From Promicromonospora umidemergens (GTDB taxonomy: Bacteria; Actinomycetota; Actinomycetes; Actinomycetales; Cellulomonadaceae): DNA of 64,000 nucleotides. Shown one piece after another: positions 8,665 through 18,040 of the stretch (its first letter is position 1; every line of letters starts with the position of its first letter). A model generated the notes under the pieces. It did no database searches. It was not told the DNA's origin and saw nothing but the letters and a program-made list of their open reading frames with translations. The stretch is taken from assembly GCF_024171995.1 (NCBI RefSeq), contig NZ_JAMTCT010000002.1:1-64000 (forward strand), written 5' to 3'. The position numbers were made by a program, and so were the translations under genes.

Positions 8665-9309
8665 TCAGCCCTCCGCGCCCGCCACGACGTCCCGCACCCA
8701 CGCGGAACCCTCGGGACGGAAGCCGACGCCGCGCAGGTAGGCGCGGTCGCTCCCGCCCGCCTGCGGTACGACGACGCGGTCGAACCCCTTCGCCGCGAAG
8801 ATCCCGCTGCGGCGGTGCACGAACTCGCCGGGCGTGAAGTCGCGGAACCGCTTGGTCACCCAGTCGAGCTCGACGACGCCCCCCCCGTCCCCGGCGTCGC
8901 GCACCTCCACCACGCCAACGGTCTCGTCGCCGCGCTGCACCAGGAACGCCGAACGCTCCTCGCCGGGCTCGGGCACCGGCGCGAACCGCGGGGCAAACGT
9001 CGCGATGTCCGCGGCGTGGGTGCGCAGCACGTGCAGCAGGTACGCGTCGTCGGGAGCTACCTCGACCACCTCGTACACGGCGGCGTCGTGGCGCTCGCGG
9101 TTCAGCCGCCACAGCCAGTAGGTGTTGATGAGGCTGATCGCGGCGTTCATGGCGACGAACGGCCAGATCCCGAGGATCGCGTTGTAGGCGGTCGCGACGA
9201 GGGAACCGGTGAGGTTGAGCCAGCGGAAACGGAGCACACGCGCCTGCGTGAGGGAGAGCACGATGAGGGCGGAACCTAGCCACCCTCCGATCTCGAGCCA
9301 GGGGAACAT
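8665..9309 (-). CDS. YgjV-family membrane protein with C-terminal soluble domain
   Basis: A 214-aa protein with an N-terminal YgjV-like membrane domain (residues 1-70: EIGGWLGSALIVLSLTQARV, LRFRWLNLTGSLVATAYNAI, WPFVAMNAAISLINTYWLWR). Three to four short helices are predicted. Residues about 75-214 are soluble and vaguely acetyltransferase-like (FLVQRGDETVGVVEVRDAGD, then a closing ...RAYLRGVGFRPEGSAWVRD, typical of GNAT ends), but catalytic function is not demonstrable. It starts at ATG 9309, six bases after TAAGGT (on the minus strand), a leaderless layout. It is divergent from the unknown gene at 9398 and shares an 88-bp intergenic region with it. Confidence 0.7.
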   Translation of the reverse strand: MFPWLEIGGWLGSALIVLSLTQARVLRFRWLNLTGSLVATAYNAILGIWPFVAMNAAISLINTYWLWRLNRERHDAAVYEVVEVAPDDAYLLHVLRTHAADIATFAPRFAPVPEPGEERSAFLVQRGDETVGVVEVRDAGDGGGVVELDWVTKRFRDFTPGEFVHRRSGIFAAKGFDRVVVPQAGGSDRAYLRGVGFRPEGSAWVRDVVAGAEG

Positions 9310-9397
9310 GCCCTGACCTTATGGCTCCTGGTGCGAGCCACCATAGAACTGTGGATAAAGCCGCCTGTTCGTGTTGATGATGTCGGATGATCATCGT

Positions 9398-10663
9398 ATG
9401 GAATCCACGACCGAAGAGACACGACCTGAGCTGCGCCACGCGTCGGAGCTGTACGCGAGGCTCCTGGAGTACGCGACGAGCCCGCCGTTCGCGGAGCGCA
9501 CCGCTGCCAACGTGCGCCGCCTGGCCCAGATGCACGGGCCTCGCGAACCCGGGACGTGCACGCACCATCACGGCGACCGACGGGTGCTCCAGGCCGTGGC
9601 ACAGATCGTCTTCGACGTGCCGCCGTACGGGATGCGCCTGATCGACCGCTACGCCGACTGGTCCGCAGACCTGACCGATCAGGATCGGCGCCTGCTCGAG
9701 GCGTGGCGCACAGGTGGTGCCCACTGCGTGTTCGAGATCCTGCGCCGCACCGGTGCAGGAGTACGGGCACGCTGTCTCGGGGACGACCTGGAGTACACGC
9801 TGTACGCCGACCCGAGGACGCCGCTGGGCCGCGCGGACCTGCGGACGGGGCGGTACGTCGCCGGACACGTCCTCCCGGTCGGCGACGCGTGGATGCTGGC
9901 GGGTGACATCGACGTGTACGCGGCACGAGAGCGGCAGGCGATGCTCGGCCTGATGGCCGAGCTGGTGCGCGGCGCGCCGGCTCTGCCGTTCCGCAATCCG
10001 GCGATCGTCGAGCAGGCACGCGCGACGCTCCAGGTACAGCACCGGAAGTTTCTGCGCCTGTTCGGGCGGAACGGCGCGCCCGTGTCCGGCGCCCGGCTGG
10101 TCGATCTCCTCGACGAGCTCTGGGAGTCGTCGGAGCTCTGGGACGCCTGGTGGCCCGGTCTGTCGCTGGAGCGTGACCTGTGTGACCTGCGTGAGGCCCT
10201 GGACCAGCCATGGCCGGACGGCGAGCCACGGCCCGACGGCGGGACGTGGTATCCCGTGCACGACCCGGTCCACGGACTGCGCCTTCTCGCGGCTCCGTAC
10301 GGGATGCTCGGGAAGCTGCACCGGTCGACGGCACCGGTCGACGCGTCGGCGGTGCGCGAGGTGTCCGCGCTCCTGGACGCGGGACAGGTGCCGGACTTCG
10401 CTCTCCGGGACCTTGCGGAACGGCACCCGGTTCGCGCGGGCGAGATCTATCGTGCGGCCCTCGGACGGCCGGGTTTCACCTGGGTGGGGGAGGGTGCCGC
10501 CTGGCTCAAGGACCGGGCCGGCGACGGCCCCGTGCACCCGGCACTGGTGTGGCTACCTGGGCGCACGGCTCCCGCCGGGTCCGGGAAACCAGACCGCTCG
10601 ATCCTGGTGCCGCACCCCCTGGTGGTGACGTTCCCGCCGCTGCCGGCCATGCCAGGGACCTGA
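9398..10663 (+). CDS. Conserved-looking protein of unknown function (421 aa)
   Basis: I do not recognise this family. It is a soluble 421-aa protein with no signal peptide or membrane helix. The N-terminal third is helical (ELRHASELYARLLEYATSPP) and contains a histidine/cysteine cluster, CTHHHGDRR (about 53-61), that could bind metal. The middle has aromatic, acidic helices (LWESSELWDAWWPGLSLERD) and the C-terminus is Gly/Pro-rich. GATGAT (9386-9391), six bases before ATG 9398, fits a leaderless start; in-frame upstream ATGs at 9377 and nearby give at most nine more residues. The gene lies between a YgjV-like gene (divergent) and recQ (convergent), which gives no functional clue. Confidence 0.6.
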   Translation: MESTTEETRPELRHASELYARLLEYATSPPFAERTAANVRRLAQMHGPREPGTCTHHHGDRRVLQAVAQIVFDVPPYGMRLIDRYADWSADLTDQDRRLLEAWRTGGAHCVFEILRRTGAGVRARCLGDDLEYTLYADPRTPLGRADLRTGRYVAGHVLPVGDAWMLAGDIDVYAARERQAMLGLMAELVRGAPALPFRNPAIVEQARATLQVQHRKFLRLFGRNGAPVSGARLVDLLDELWESSELWDAWWPGLSLERDLCDLREALDQPWPDGEPRPDGGTWYPVHDPVHGLRLLAAPYGMLGKLHRSTAPVDASAVREVSALLDAGQVPDFALRDLAERHPVRAGEIYRAALGRPGFTWVGEGAAWLKDRAGDGPVHPALVWLPGRTAPAGSGKPDRSILVPHPLVVTFPPLPAMPGT

Positions 10664-10759
10664 CGCGGCAGGACCACGACACCGGGCGGGCCGAGGTGGC
10701 GTTGCGGGCGCCGGCCGCCGCCACCTCCGCCACCGCCTCCGTGACGACCGATGCCGTGG

Positions 10760-12610
10760 TCACTCCTGAGCGTGCAGCGCCGCCAGGATGCCCTCGCCGT
10801 ACCGGTCCAGCTTGGCCTGGCCGACGCCGCTGATCCCGCTCAGGGCGTCCAGGTCCGCCGGACGCTCCGCGGCCACGGTCCGCAGCGTCGCGTCGTGGAA
10901 CACCACGTAGGCGGGCACGCCCTGCTCCTTGGCGGCCGAGGCCCGCCAGGCCCGCAGCCGCTCGAAGACCGGCTGGTCGGCGTCCGACAGCGGTGCCGCC
11001 TCCGGGCGGGTGCCGCCGGAACGTGCGGGCTTGCGTGCGCTACGTGTCGTCGGGGCCGGGTCACGCCGCAGCCGCACCTCGCGCTGCCGGCCCAGGACCT
11101 CCGTGCTGGCCTCCGTGAGCAGCAGCGTCCCGTGGTTCGAGTCCACCTCCAGCAGGCCCAGCGCCAGCAGCTGGCGGGCCACGGACCGCCACTCGGCCTC
11201 CGACAGGTCCTCGCCGACACCGAACACGGTCAGGTTGTCATGCGCCCACTGGGTGACCTTGGGCGTGGCCTTCCCGCGCAGGATGTCGACCACGTGCCCC
11301 ACGCCGAACCGCTGGTTGCGCTCGCGGTCCAGCCGGAACACCGCGGACAGGAGCTTCTGTGCCGGGACGGTGCCGTCCCAGGCCTCGGGCGGGTTCTGGC
11401 AGGTGTCGCAGGCGCCGCAGCTGCCGGGGTGGTCCTGGTCGAAGTAGCGCAGGAGCTGGGCGCGGCGGCACTCGACGGTCTCGCACAGCGCCAGCATGGC
11501 GTCCAGGTGGGAGGAGAGCCTGCGGCGGTGGGTGGGGTCGCCGTCGGACTCGGCGATCATCTTGCGCTGCTGGACGACGTCGGCCAGGCCGTAGGCGAGC
11601 CACGCCGTGGACGGCAGGCCGTCCCGCCCGGCGCGACCGGTCTCCTGGTAGTAGCCCTCGACCGACTTGGGCAGGTCGAGGTGGGCGACGAACCGGACAT
11701 CGGGCTTGTCGATGCCCATGCCGAACGCGATGGTCGCGACCATGATCACGCCGTCCTCGCGCAGGAACGTGGACTGGTTGGCCGCCCGCACGTGGGCGGG
11801 CAGGCCCGCGTGGTACGGCAGGGCACGGATGCCCTGGTCGGTCAGCTGCTGGGCGGTCTTCTCCACCGACGCGCGGGACAGGCAGTACACGATTCCGGCG
11901 TCACCCGGGTGCTCCGTGCGCAGCAGGTCCAGCAGCTGCCTGCCAGGGTTGTCCTTGGGGGCCACCCGGTAGGTGATGTTGGGCCGGTCGAAGCTGGCGA
12001 CGAAGCGCCGGGCCTCGGTCAGGCCCAGGCGGACGGCGATCTCCTCGCGCGTGTGCTGGGTCGCTGTGGCGGTCAGCGCGATGCGCGGCACGCCGGGCCA
12101 GCGCTCGGCCAGCTCGCCCAGCCGCAGGTAGTCGGGGCGGAAGTCGTGACCCCACTGGGACACGCAGTGCGCCTCGTCGATCGCGAACAGGGCGATGGTG
12201 CCCTGGTCGAGCAGCCGGGCGGTGGACTCGACCCCGAGCCGTTCCGGGGCGAGGTACAGCAGGTCGAGCTCGCCCGACCGGTAGGCCTGCTCCACCGCGC
12301 GGCGCTGGTCCGGGTCCTGCGTGGAGTTGAGGAACCCGGCCCGCACGCCGAGCGCGTCCAGCGCGTCCACCTGGTCCTGCATGAGCGCGATCAGCGGCGA
12401 GATCACCACGCCCGTGCCGTGCCGGACGAGCGCAGGGATCTGGTAGCACAACGACTTGCCGCCACCGGTGGGCATGAGCACGAGGGCGTCACCGCCGTCG
12501 GCGACCGTCTCGATGATCTCCTGCTGGTCGCCGCGGAACGCGTCGTAGCCGAAGACCTCACGGAGCACGTCGAGGGCGGGCGCGGTCAGGGCGGCGTCCG
12601 GGATCGTCAT
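10760..12610 (-). CDS. recQ: ATP-dependent DNA helicase RecQ
   Basis: A 616-aa 3'-5' DNA helicase of recombination and replication repair. Walker A is [12 protein letters not shown] (about 44-55) and motif II is [20 protein letters not shown], the characteristic RecQ aromatic-rich loop. Motif VI is [12 protein letters not shown]. Zinc-coordinating cysteines follow ([10 protein letters not shown], then CGACDTC), with a winged-helix RQC region (VVDILRG...[10 protein letters not shown]) and a C-terminal HRDC domain ([20 protein letters not shown] to the end). Length and order match bacterial RecQ. The ATG at 12610 is chosen because the N-terminus then matches the family; the frame stays open upstream without homology. 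A CACACT box seven bases before it may be a -10. It is transcribed divergently from the HEAT/DUF1963 gene. Confidence 0.95.
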   Translation of the reverse strand: MTIPDAALTAPALDVLREVFGYDAFRGDQQEIIETVADGGDALVLMPTGGGKSLCYQIPALVRHGTGVVISPLIALMQDQVDALDALGVRAGFLNSTQDPDQRRAVEQAYRSGELDLLYLAPERLGVESTARLLDQGTIALFAIDEAHCVSQWGHDFRPDYLRLGELAERWPGVPRIALTATATQHTREEIAVRLGLTEARRFVASFDRPNITYRVAPKDNPGRQLLDLLRTEHPGDAGIVYCLSRASVEKTAQQLTDQGIRALPYHAGLPAHVRAANQSTFLREDGVIMVATIAFGMGIDKPDVRFVAHLDLPKSVEGYYQETGRAGRDGLPSTAWLAYGLADVVQQRKMIAESDGDPTHRRRLSSHLDAMLALCETVECRRAQLLRYFDQDHPGSCGACDTCQNPPEAWDGTVPAQKLLSAVFRLDRERNQRFGVGHVVDILRGKATPKVTQWAHDNLTVFGVGEDLSEAEWRSVARQLLALGLLEVDSNHGTLLLTEASTEVLGRQREVRLRRDPAPTTRSARKPARSGGTRPEAAPLSDADQPVFERLRAWRASAAKEQGVPAYVVFHDATLRTVAAERPADLDALSGISGVGQAKLDRYGEGILAALHAQE

Positions 12611-12713
12611 GGCGGCCAGTGTGCCAGGGGTCGGTGACACGGGCCGTCCGCCAGGCCTGCCGGCGTCCGCGAGGCCGGACGGACGTGTCAGACGCTGTCC
12701 ATAGAATCCCGGT

Positions 12714-15302
12714 ATGTACCAATCTGACGACGAGAGAACTGATCGCGGCGACACCACGGAGCGCCCGCCCCTGGTGGCGGCGATGCGGGAATGTCTCGCA
12801 CCGCTGCGGCTGTCGGACGTCTTCGAGCCGGCGGTCGAGCACGTGCTGCGCGGCACCCGGCCGGAGGTCCTGGCGACGCTGCGCGCGCAGCCCCACGGCG
12901 CCGAGGCGGTCGCCGGACCGGACGGCTACTGGTCGACCAGGCTTGCCGACGCCGTCGCCGGCCTGCATCCCGGATGGACCCGGCCGGGCGCCGACGCCGC
13001 CCGCCGCACCGTCTACGGGACCGCGCCGGTCGACGTGCTCGCCCGGTTCGGACAGCTGCTGCACGCGGCCTCCGGCCGAGCCCCTGAGCAGGCGCAGCCG
13101 TCGTGGCTCCTCGTGCTGGCCGACGACGTGGCGCGGGCGAGCGACGCCGACGACACCGACGCCGACGACACCGACGCCGACGACACCGACGACACCGACG
13201 CCGACGACACCGACGCCGACGGCGCCGAGTCCGGCCGGCGGTGGAGCCCCGACGTCCTCATGGAGGTCGCCCGAGCCGGCGACGCTCCCGGACGGAGCGT
13301 CGTGCACGCCACCCTGACGGCCCTGCTGCACGCGGACAACAGCTACCCGGCGCACCGCAGGCGCCGGCTCCTGGAGACCGACGCGGGCGTCGCGTTCCTC
13401 GCCCGGTACGCCGACGAGCTGGCGGCAGTGGCTCCCGGGCTCGAGTTCTACGTCCGAAAGTACGTCGCGCTCGCGTGCGCGCGCAGCCCCGAAGCGCATG
13501 CGGGACTCGCTGCCGAGCTGGCGGTCGACGCCGACGGCGGGGTCCGCGCCGACGCGCTGGCCGCGCTGTCCCGGCTGGACGGGCCCGGGCAGGTCGCCGT
13601 GCTGCGTCAGCACCTGCGGACCGCGTCGCCCGACCGTCTGCTGGACGCCCTGGCCCGCCTGGCCGACCTCGACGGCGGCGCCGTGGCGATCGAGGAGACC
13701 CTGGCCGACGGCGACGGCGACGGCGGGCCGCTCGGCCCCGAACGCGAGCGGCTGCTGCGCCGGGTGGTGTTCCGGGTACGCGTGCTGCGCTCGGTGGAGA
13801 CCGCCGTCCCCGCGCCTCCCGTCGCGATGCCCCATGACGCGGACCTCGCGGAGGAGCTGCGGGCACTGCGGACCCTGCGGCCGGGTAGCGGGCCCGAGGT
13901 GGACCGTACCTGGAGCATCGCCGAGTCTCGGGTGACGCGGCTTCCGGACGTGCGCGCCCTGCGGGACGTGCGCCGGGCAGCGGGTGCGGCCGACGCGGAC
14001 CGGTGGACCGCCGGGCTCCTCGTCACCTGCACGACCTCCAGGTATCGGAAGATCGGTGCCGTCCTGACGCCGCAGGACGCCGAGCGCTGGTGGCCGCTGT
14101 TCGCCGAACGCCCCGACCTCGCGGACGAGTACCTCGACGGAGGCGACGGGAAGCGGCACCCGGACCAGTACGCCGTCGACACGCGGACGATGATCCTGAC
14201 CATCCTCGAACGGTTCCCGGCAGTCCCTGAGGCGCTGGTCCCGCGGCTGACCGCGCTCGCGCTCGGCGCGAACCGCCACCGTCTGTCGGCCCGGCGGGTG
14301 CTCGGTGACCACCCGGGCGCCCGTGCCGCCGCGCTGGACGCACTGGTCGGTCTCGACGATACGGCACGCTCGTCCGCGGCGGAGTGGCTCGCAGACCTCG
14401 GCGAGCCGGAGGTGGTCGGGCCGGAGCCGGGATGGGAGTTCGGTGCGGGCGTGCTGCACCCGTCGGCCCGGACCTTGCCCGCGTCGACGCTGTGGTGGTT
14501 GGACCGGTTCCGGGAGCAGGCGCTCGACCAGGGCATCCCGACGGACGACGTCGACCGGTGGCTCGGTCTGGCCCGCCCCACCCTGCGCACGGCGGCCGAC
14601 GGCGGCGGCCCCGTCGTCGGCCGGCTCGGCAGCCCGCTGATGCTCCCGCCGGACATGCCCACCCCTGCCGCGACGTACGACCACTACGACCCCGACGACC
14701 CCTATGAGTACCAGCTCATCGTGACGCTCGACCTGGCGGCGATCCCGCCTGGCGCCACGGACCTGCCGTTGCCGCCCGACGGTCACGTGCTCCTGTTCGC
14801 GAACATCGAGCTGGAGGACGTGCTCCTGCCGGGCGGCGCCGTGTACGTCCCCGCGGGGACGCCGGTCGAGGAGCGGGAGGTCTCCCTGGACTACGAGCCC
14901 TACGGGTACGACTCGCCCGAGGCCCTGGACGAGGACCTGCGGCACACCGGTGACCTGCGGCTGGTCCCCGGTGTGTCGCTGCCTTCCTGCGCGCTCGACG
15001 ACGAGACCCGTGCCGAGCATCCGCACGCACGAGCGCTGCAGGAGGTGTGGTCCGAGCAGTCCGACGAGGGCGGTCGGTGGCAGCTGGGCGGCTACGCCTA
15101 CGACTTCGACGGCTACGGGGACCCGGCACGGGCCTCGGCGGTCCCGGAGCCGGGCGAGATGTTCTCCCGCCCGGAGGACGGGGCGGTGCTCGCCCAGTGG
15201 GTAGGGGTCCCGATGGGGATCCTGTACTGGACGATCAACCGCCAGGACCTCCAGGCGCGGCGCTTCGACCGCGTCGTCGTGCAGATGTTCGCCAACCCCT
15301 GA
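12714..15302 (+). CDS. Large HEAT-like/DUF1963 protein of unknown function with acidic repeat
   Basis: An 862-aa soluble protein. Residues 1-600 are alpha-helical, with repeat-like helices around [20 protein letters not shown] and [18 protein letters not shown] that resemble HEAT repeats and DUF4132-type proteins. Residues about 630-862 are a DUF1963 (YwqG-like) domain, recognisable from [51 protein letters not shown] and the closing [11 protein letters not shown]. No enzymatic motif is visible. Residues 144-171 are an acidic repeat of DADDT units. The start at 12714 has TAGAAT (12702-12707) six bases upstream, indicating leaderless transcription. It is divergent from recQ and convergent with the serine hydrolase gene, which ends six bases beyond it. 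Function unknown. Confidence 0.75.
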   Translation: MYQSDDERTDRGDTTERPPLVAAMRECLAPLRLSDVFEPAVEHVLRGTRPEVLATLRAQPHGAEAVAGPDGYWSTRLADAVAGLHPGWTRPGADAARRTVYGTAPVDVLARFGQLLHAASGRAPEQAQPSWLLVLADDVARASDADDTDADDTDADDTDDTDADDTDADGAESGRRWSPDVLMEVARAGDAPGRSVVHATLTALLHADNSYPAHRRRRLLETDAGVAFLARYADELAAVAPGLEFYVRKYVALACARSPEAHAGLAAELAVDADGGVRADALAALSRLDGPGQVAVLRQHLRTASPDRLLDALARLADLDGGAVAIEETLADGDGDGGPLGPERERLLRRVVFRVRVLRSVETAVPAPPVAMPHDADLAEELRALRTLRPGSGPEVDRTWSIAESRVTRLPDVRALRDVRRAAGAADADRWTAGLLVTCTTSRYRKIGAVLTPQDAERWWPLFAERPDLADEYLDGGDGKRHPDQYAVDTRTMILTILERFPAVPEALVPRLTALALGANRHRLSARRVLGDHPGARAAALDALVGLDDTARSSAAEWLADLGEPEVVGPEPGWEFGAGVLHPSARTLPASTLWWLDRFREQALDQGIPTDDVDRWLGLARPTLRTAADGGGPVVGRLGSPLMLPPDMPTPAATYDHYDPDDPYEYQLIVTLDLAAIPPGATDLPLPPDGHVLLFANIELEDVLLPGGAVYVPAGTPVEEREVSLDYEPYGYDSPEALDEDLRHTGDLRLVPGVSLPSCALDDETRAEHPHARALQEVWSEQSDEGGRWQLGGYAYDFDGYGDPARASAVPEPGEMFSRPEDGAVLAQWVGVPMGILYWTINRQDLQARRFDRVVVQMFANP
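13143..13226 (+). repeat. In-frame 15-bp tandem repeat encoding DADDT units
   Basis: The unit GACGCCGACGACACC occurs three times perfectly (13143-13187), then a truncated GACGACACC (13188-13196), another full unit (13197-13211) and a decayed copy. It encodes a very acidic linker in the HEAT/DUF1963 protein. All units are multiples of three bases, so gain or loss by slippage keeps the frame. Confidence 0.9.
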
Positions 15303-15307
15303 TCGGC

Positions 15308-16825
15308 TCAGCGCGCTGGCGCGCGGCCCACCGCGTAGAGGCGGGCCGCGCGCAGCGCCACGACGGCGATACCCGTGGCCGCGTACAGGCCGAGCCAGAC
15401 GACGGCGACGGGGCTCACGTGGAACAGGAGCTCGTACGGCGCCGTCCGCCCCGTCGCCCAGACCTGCAGGGCCGGGAGTCCGGCGAACACGGCGGCGGGC
15501 AGGAGCCACGGCAGCATCCGGAGCACGGTGAGGACGCCGGACCGGCCCGAACGGCGTCGTGCCCAGTGCCGCGCCCGGGCCAGTGCCACGACGCCGAGGC
15601 CCACGGTGACCAGCGCGACGCCCGTGAGTATCCAGTCGGTGCGGCCGCGGTCGGCGCCCGAGGTCAGAGGCGGGATCACGGGGTCGACGTCGTGCAGCAG
15701 GTTCTGCGCGACGACGCCTGGGTCGGGCGAGGTGAGCCCAGCGCCGCTGTTGATCAGGACGACGACGGCGTAGCCGGAGTCGACGAAGATGCCCTGGTAG
15801 GCGCCGAAGCCCGCCCCGGCGCCGGAGTGCGAGATGCGCACGGGCGGCCCTTCAGCGGACTCGGCCCGATACCACCCGAACCCGTAGTCGTCGGTGTGCT
15901 CGCCCGGGGTGTGCATCGCAGCGACGGACTCCGGCGTCACCACCCGGGTGCCGTCCATGGCGGTGCCACCCGACTGCTGCATCGCTATCCAGCGGGCCAT
16001 GTCCGCAGCGGTGCTGACGACTCCGCCGGATCCCTCGGTGAAGTAGTCGGGCCCGGTGGCGGCGAACGGCCGGCCCCACGCCAGGAGGTGCCCCGCGGCC
16101 ATCTCCGGTACCCGGGCCCCGGCGGTCGGGACCGAGCTGGTGTCGGCCATGCCGAGCGGGTCGAGGACCTGCTGGTCCAGGTACTGGCTGAACGGCTGGC
16201 CGCTCACTACCTCGACGAGCCGGCCTGCCACGTGGTAGTTCGGGTTGTGGTAGGCAGCCGCGGTACCCGGGTCGGTGGCGAGCGTCGCCGGTTCCAGGCG
16301 TTCCACGGCGTCCTCGAGCGTCCGGACGTGCTCCTCGTAGAGGGACGGGGCAGTGGGGTCCGTCATCCCGGACGTGTGGTACAGCAGCTCCCGCAGCGTG
16401 ATCGCGGTGGCCCGGGTGTCGTCGAGCGTGAGCTCAGGTAGCTGGTCGACGACCGGCTCGTCCAGGTCCAGCTTGCCGGCCTCCACGAGCTGTAGCACCG
16501 CGAGTGCGGTGAACGACTTGGACAGCGACTCGACCCGCATGGGCGTCGCTGTCGTCATGGCTCCGCCGTTGCCGTCCGACCCCGCCGCGGCGAGCGCGAG
16601 CAGCTCGCCGTCGCGCAGCACCGCTGCCTGGATCCCGGGCGTCCCGTGCTCCGCGACGAACCGGTCGAGCGACTCCTGGACCGTTGACTGCGCCGGGCTG
16701 GTCGGCGGCGTCGGTGCTCCGACGCCGGACGCGGACGCCGTCGGGCCCGTGCACATCGCTGTCGCAGCGGTGAGCAGGAGCAACGGGGCCAGACGGCGCA
16801 TCAGGACAGGGGGAGCCGTGAACAT
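15308..16825 (-). CDS. Membrane-bound serine beta-lactamase-family hydrolase (class C/DD-peptidase fold)
   Basis: A 505-aa exported hydrolase of the beta-lactamase/D-alanyl-D-alanine carboxypeptidase (PF00144) family. After a signal sequence (LMRRLAPLLLLTAATA), the active-site SxxK is SLSK within VESLSKSFTALAVLQLVEAG, the second motif is YHNPNYHVAG (YxN), and a third-motif-like HSGAGAGFGAY lies near residue 365. The last 110 residues contain three membrane helices (WILTGVALVTVGLGVVAL, LPWLLPAAVFAGLPALQVW, VAVVWLGLYAATGIAVVALR), so the catalytic domain is held outside the membrane. This layout is common for esterase or peptidase homologues; substrate unknown. ATG 16825 has only a weak AGGG upstream, and ATG 16801 is possible. 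Inverted 7-mers GACAGGG/CCCTGTC (16805-16811, 16834-16840) flank the start. Confidence 0.82.
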   Translation of the reverse strand: MFTAPPVLMRRLAPLLLLTAATAMCTGPTASASGVGAPTPPTSPAQSTVQESLDRFVAEHGTPGIQAAVLRDGELLALAAAGSDGNGGAMTTATPMRVESLSKSFTALAVLQLVEAGKLDLDEPVVDQLPELTLDDTRATAITLRELLYHTSGMTDPTAPSLYEEHVRTLEDAVERLEPATLATDPGTAAAYHNPNYHVAGRLVEVVSGQPFSQYLDQQVLDPLGMADTSSVPTAGARVPEMAAGHLLAWGRPFAATGPDYFTEGSGGVVSTAADMARWIAMQQSGGTAMDGTRVVTPESVAAMHTPGEHTDDYGFGWYRAESAEGPPVRISHSGAGAGFGAYQGIFVDSGYAVVVLINSGAGLTSPDPGVVAQNLLHDVDPVIPPLTSGADRGRTDWILTGVALVTVGLGVVALARARHWARRRSGRSGVLTVLRMLPWLLPAAVFAGLPALQVWATGRTAPYELLFHVSPVAVVWLGLYAATGIAVVALRAARLYAVGRAPAR

Positions 16826-17154
16826 GGTCGACACCCTGTCAAGCACGGTGACGCAGCACCATGGGGCATCGACCTGAACAGACCCTGAGCGCCGGCCTGA
16901 CGGCTCGGGGTAGGCTTGACCACATACTTCCGGCGCCCGCGGGTGCCGGCGGGTCCGAATGAGACAGCGGACTGCGAGCGGCTTCCCACATCCACAGCGG
17001 GGAGCCGCTCGTGCTGTCCGTCCGAACGAGGGTGGACACCGTGGTTCCTCTGGTTGCGGGCAGTCAGGCACCGGTGCAGACTCGACGGCGGGTCCCGCGC
17101 CCGCAAGGCCGAACGCCTTGTCGGTCGCGGGACTCGCCACGAGACCGGGCCACG

Positions 17155-17160
17155 TAGGAT
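17155..17160 (+). promoter_or_regulatory. -10 box of the DauR-like gene
   Basis: TAGGAT at 17155-17160, about 30 bases before the ATG at 17190, is a good actinobacterial -10 hexamer. It implies a short leader containing the GGAG ribosome binding site at 17181-17184. The -35 is not obvious. Confidence 0.4.
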
Positions 17161-17189
17161 CTCGCACGGTACGACCGGGCGGAGCGCTG

Positions 17190-17897
17190 ATGGCAGGCAC
17201 GGAGGACGCGGACGATCGGTTCCGCGCAGTGGTGACGGAGGGCCGTTTCGAGAGCATCGAAGCGGCTCATCTGGTGCTGGACCCGGTCATGCGCGCCATC
17301 GCGTCCGCGGTCGGCGAGCACTGCGAGGTCGTGCTGCACGACCTCAGCCAGCGCGACCTTGACCACACCATCTACGCGATCATCAACGGCCATGTCACCG
17401 GACGGACGGTCGGCGGGCCGTCCACGAATCTTGGCCTCGAGGCGGTGCGGGACGAGGACGCGGAGCACAACGAGTTCGGCTACTCGGGTCGCACGGCGGA
17501 CGGTCGTGAGCTGCACTGCTCGTCGGTCTACTACCGGGACGCGTCGGGGCGGATCGTCGCCGCGCTCTGCATCAACGTCGACCTGACGCCGCTGCAGACC
17601 GCGCAGAACCTCCTCAGTACCCTGCTGCCGTCGGCGGCCCCGGAGAAACGCGACCGCGAGCTCCACACGCACGACATCGCGGGGCTGCTCGACACCATGA
17701 TCACCGACGCCGTCTCGGCGGTCGGTCGTCCGGTGGCGATGATGGACAAGCCCGACCGGATCGCCGTGCTGCGGATCCTCGACGGACTGGGCGCCTTCCA
17801 CGTCAAGCGTTCGGTCGAGACGGTGGCGAAGCGCCTGGGGATCTCCAAGGTCACCGCCTACGCCTATCTGGACCAGATGCGGTCGGAACGGGGCTGA
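17190..17897 (+). CDS. YheO/DauR-like PAS-HTH transcriptional regulator
   Basis: A 235-aa DNA-binding regulator. Residues about 20-140 are the YheO-like PAS domain (ASAVGEHCEVVLHDLSQRDL, HTIYAIINGHVTGRTVGGPS, SSVYYRDASGRIVAALCINV), and residues about 180-235 the HTH_22 helix-turn-helix (VLRILDGLGAFHVKRSVETV, AKRLGISKVTAYAYLDQMRS). DauR in Pseudomonas represses D-arginine catabolism; other members sense unrelated ligands, so the effector is unknown. ATG 17190 is chosen for the GGAG five bases upstream and the PAS alignment. The MHS transporter that follows on the same strand, after a 143-bp gap rich in inverted repeats, is its likely target. Confidence 0.85.
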   Translation: MAGTEDADDRFRAVVTEGRFESIEAAHLVLDPVMRAIASAVGEHCEVVLHDLSQRDLDHTIYAIINGHVTGRTVGGPSTNLGLEAVRDEDAEHNEFGYSGRTADGRELHCSSVYYRDASGRIVAALCINVDLTPLQTAQNLLSTLLPSAAPEKRDRELHTHDIAGLLDTMITDAVSAVGRPVAMMDKPDRIAVLRILDGLGAFHVKRSVETVAKRLGISKVTAYAYLDQMRSERG

Positions 17898-17953
17898 CCC
17901 CGTCCTCCAGGGCATGCCCCGCGACGGCTTCGCCGGCGGGAGCCAGGTTTAAC

Positions 17954-18005
17954 TTGAACGAAACGTCTGAGGCATAGACGTTGTGTTCAGTCTGTCGTCA
18001 GACTG
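17954..18005. promoter_or_regulatory. Promoter/operator region of MHS transporter: two adjacent inverted repeats
   Basis: TTGAAC (17954-17959) is a -35 candidate. It is followed by arms AACGTCT (17962-17968) and AGACGTT (17976-17982) around a 7-nt spacer, and then by a perfect stem CAGTCTG-TCGT-CAGACTG (17988-18005). The first repeat overlaps the expected -10 region and fits a dimeric repressor such as the DauR-like protein encoded just upstream. The second would sit in the 5' leader. Assignment to DauR is inference from proximity. Confidence 0.45.
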
Positions 18006-18040
18006 TGCCGGACCGTCGATCTGACTATCCGGAGGTTCTC

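Noticed and set aside
13143-13226. Possible CRISPR-like array
   Set aside because: The repeats are contiguous, in frame and have no spacers; they encode an acidic linker. No CRISPR array was seen anywhere in the window.
12558-15509. Very long open frame antisense to the HEAT/DUF1963 gene
   Set aside because: High GC makes stop codons rare in shadow frames. The translation has no recognisable family, while the plus-strand product has domains and a promoter. Similar antisense frames over alaS (33694-36354), ruvX/mltG (36207-39838) and pyrC/carA were rejected for the same reason.
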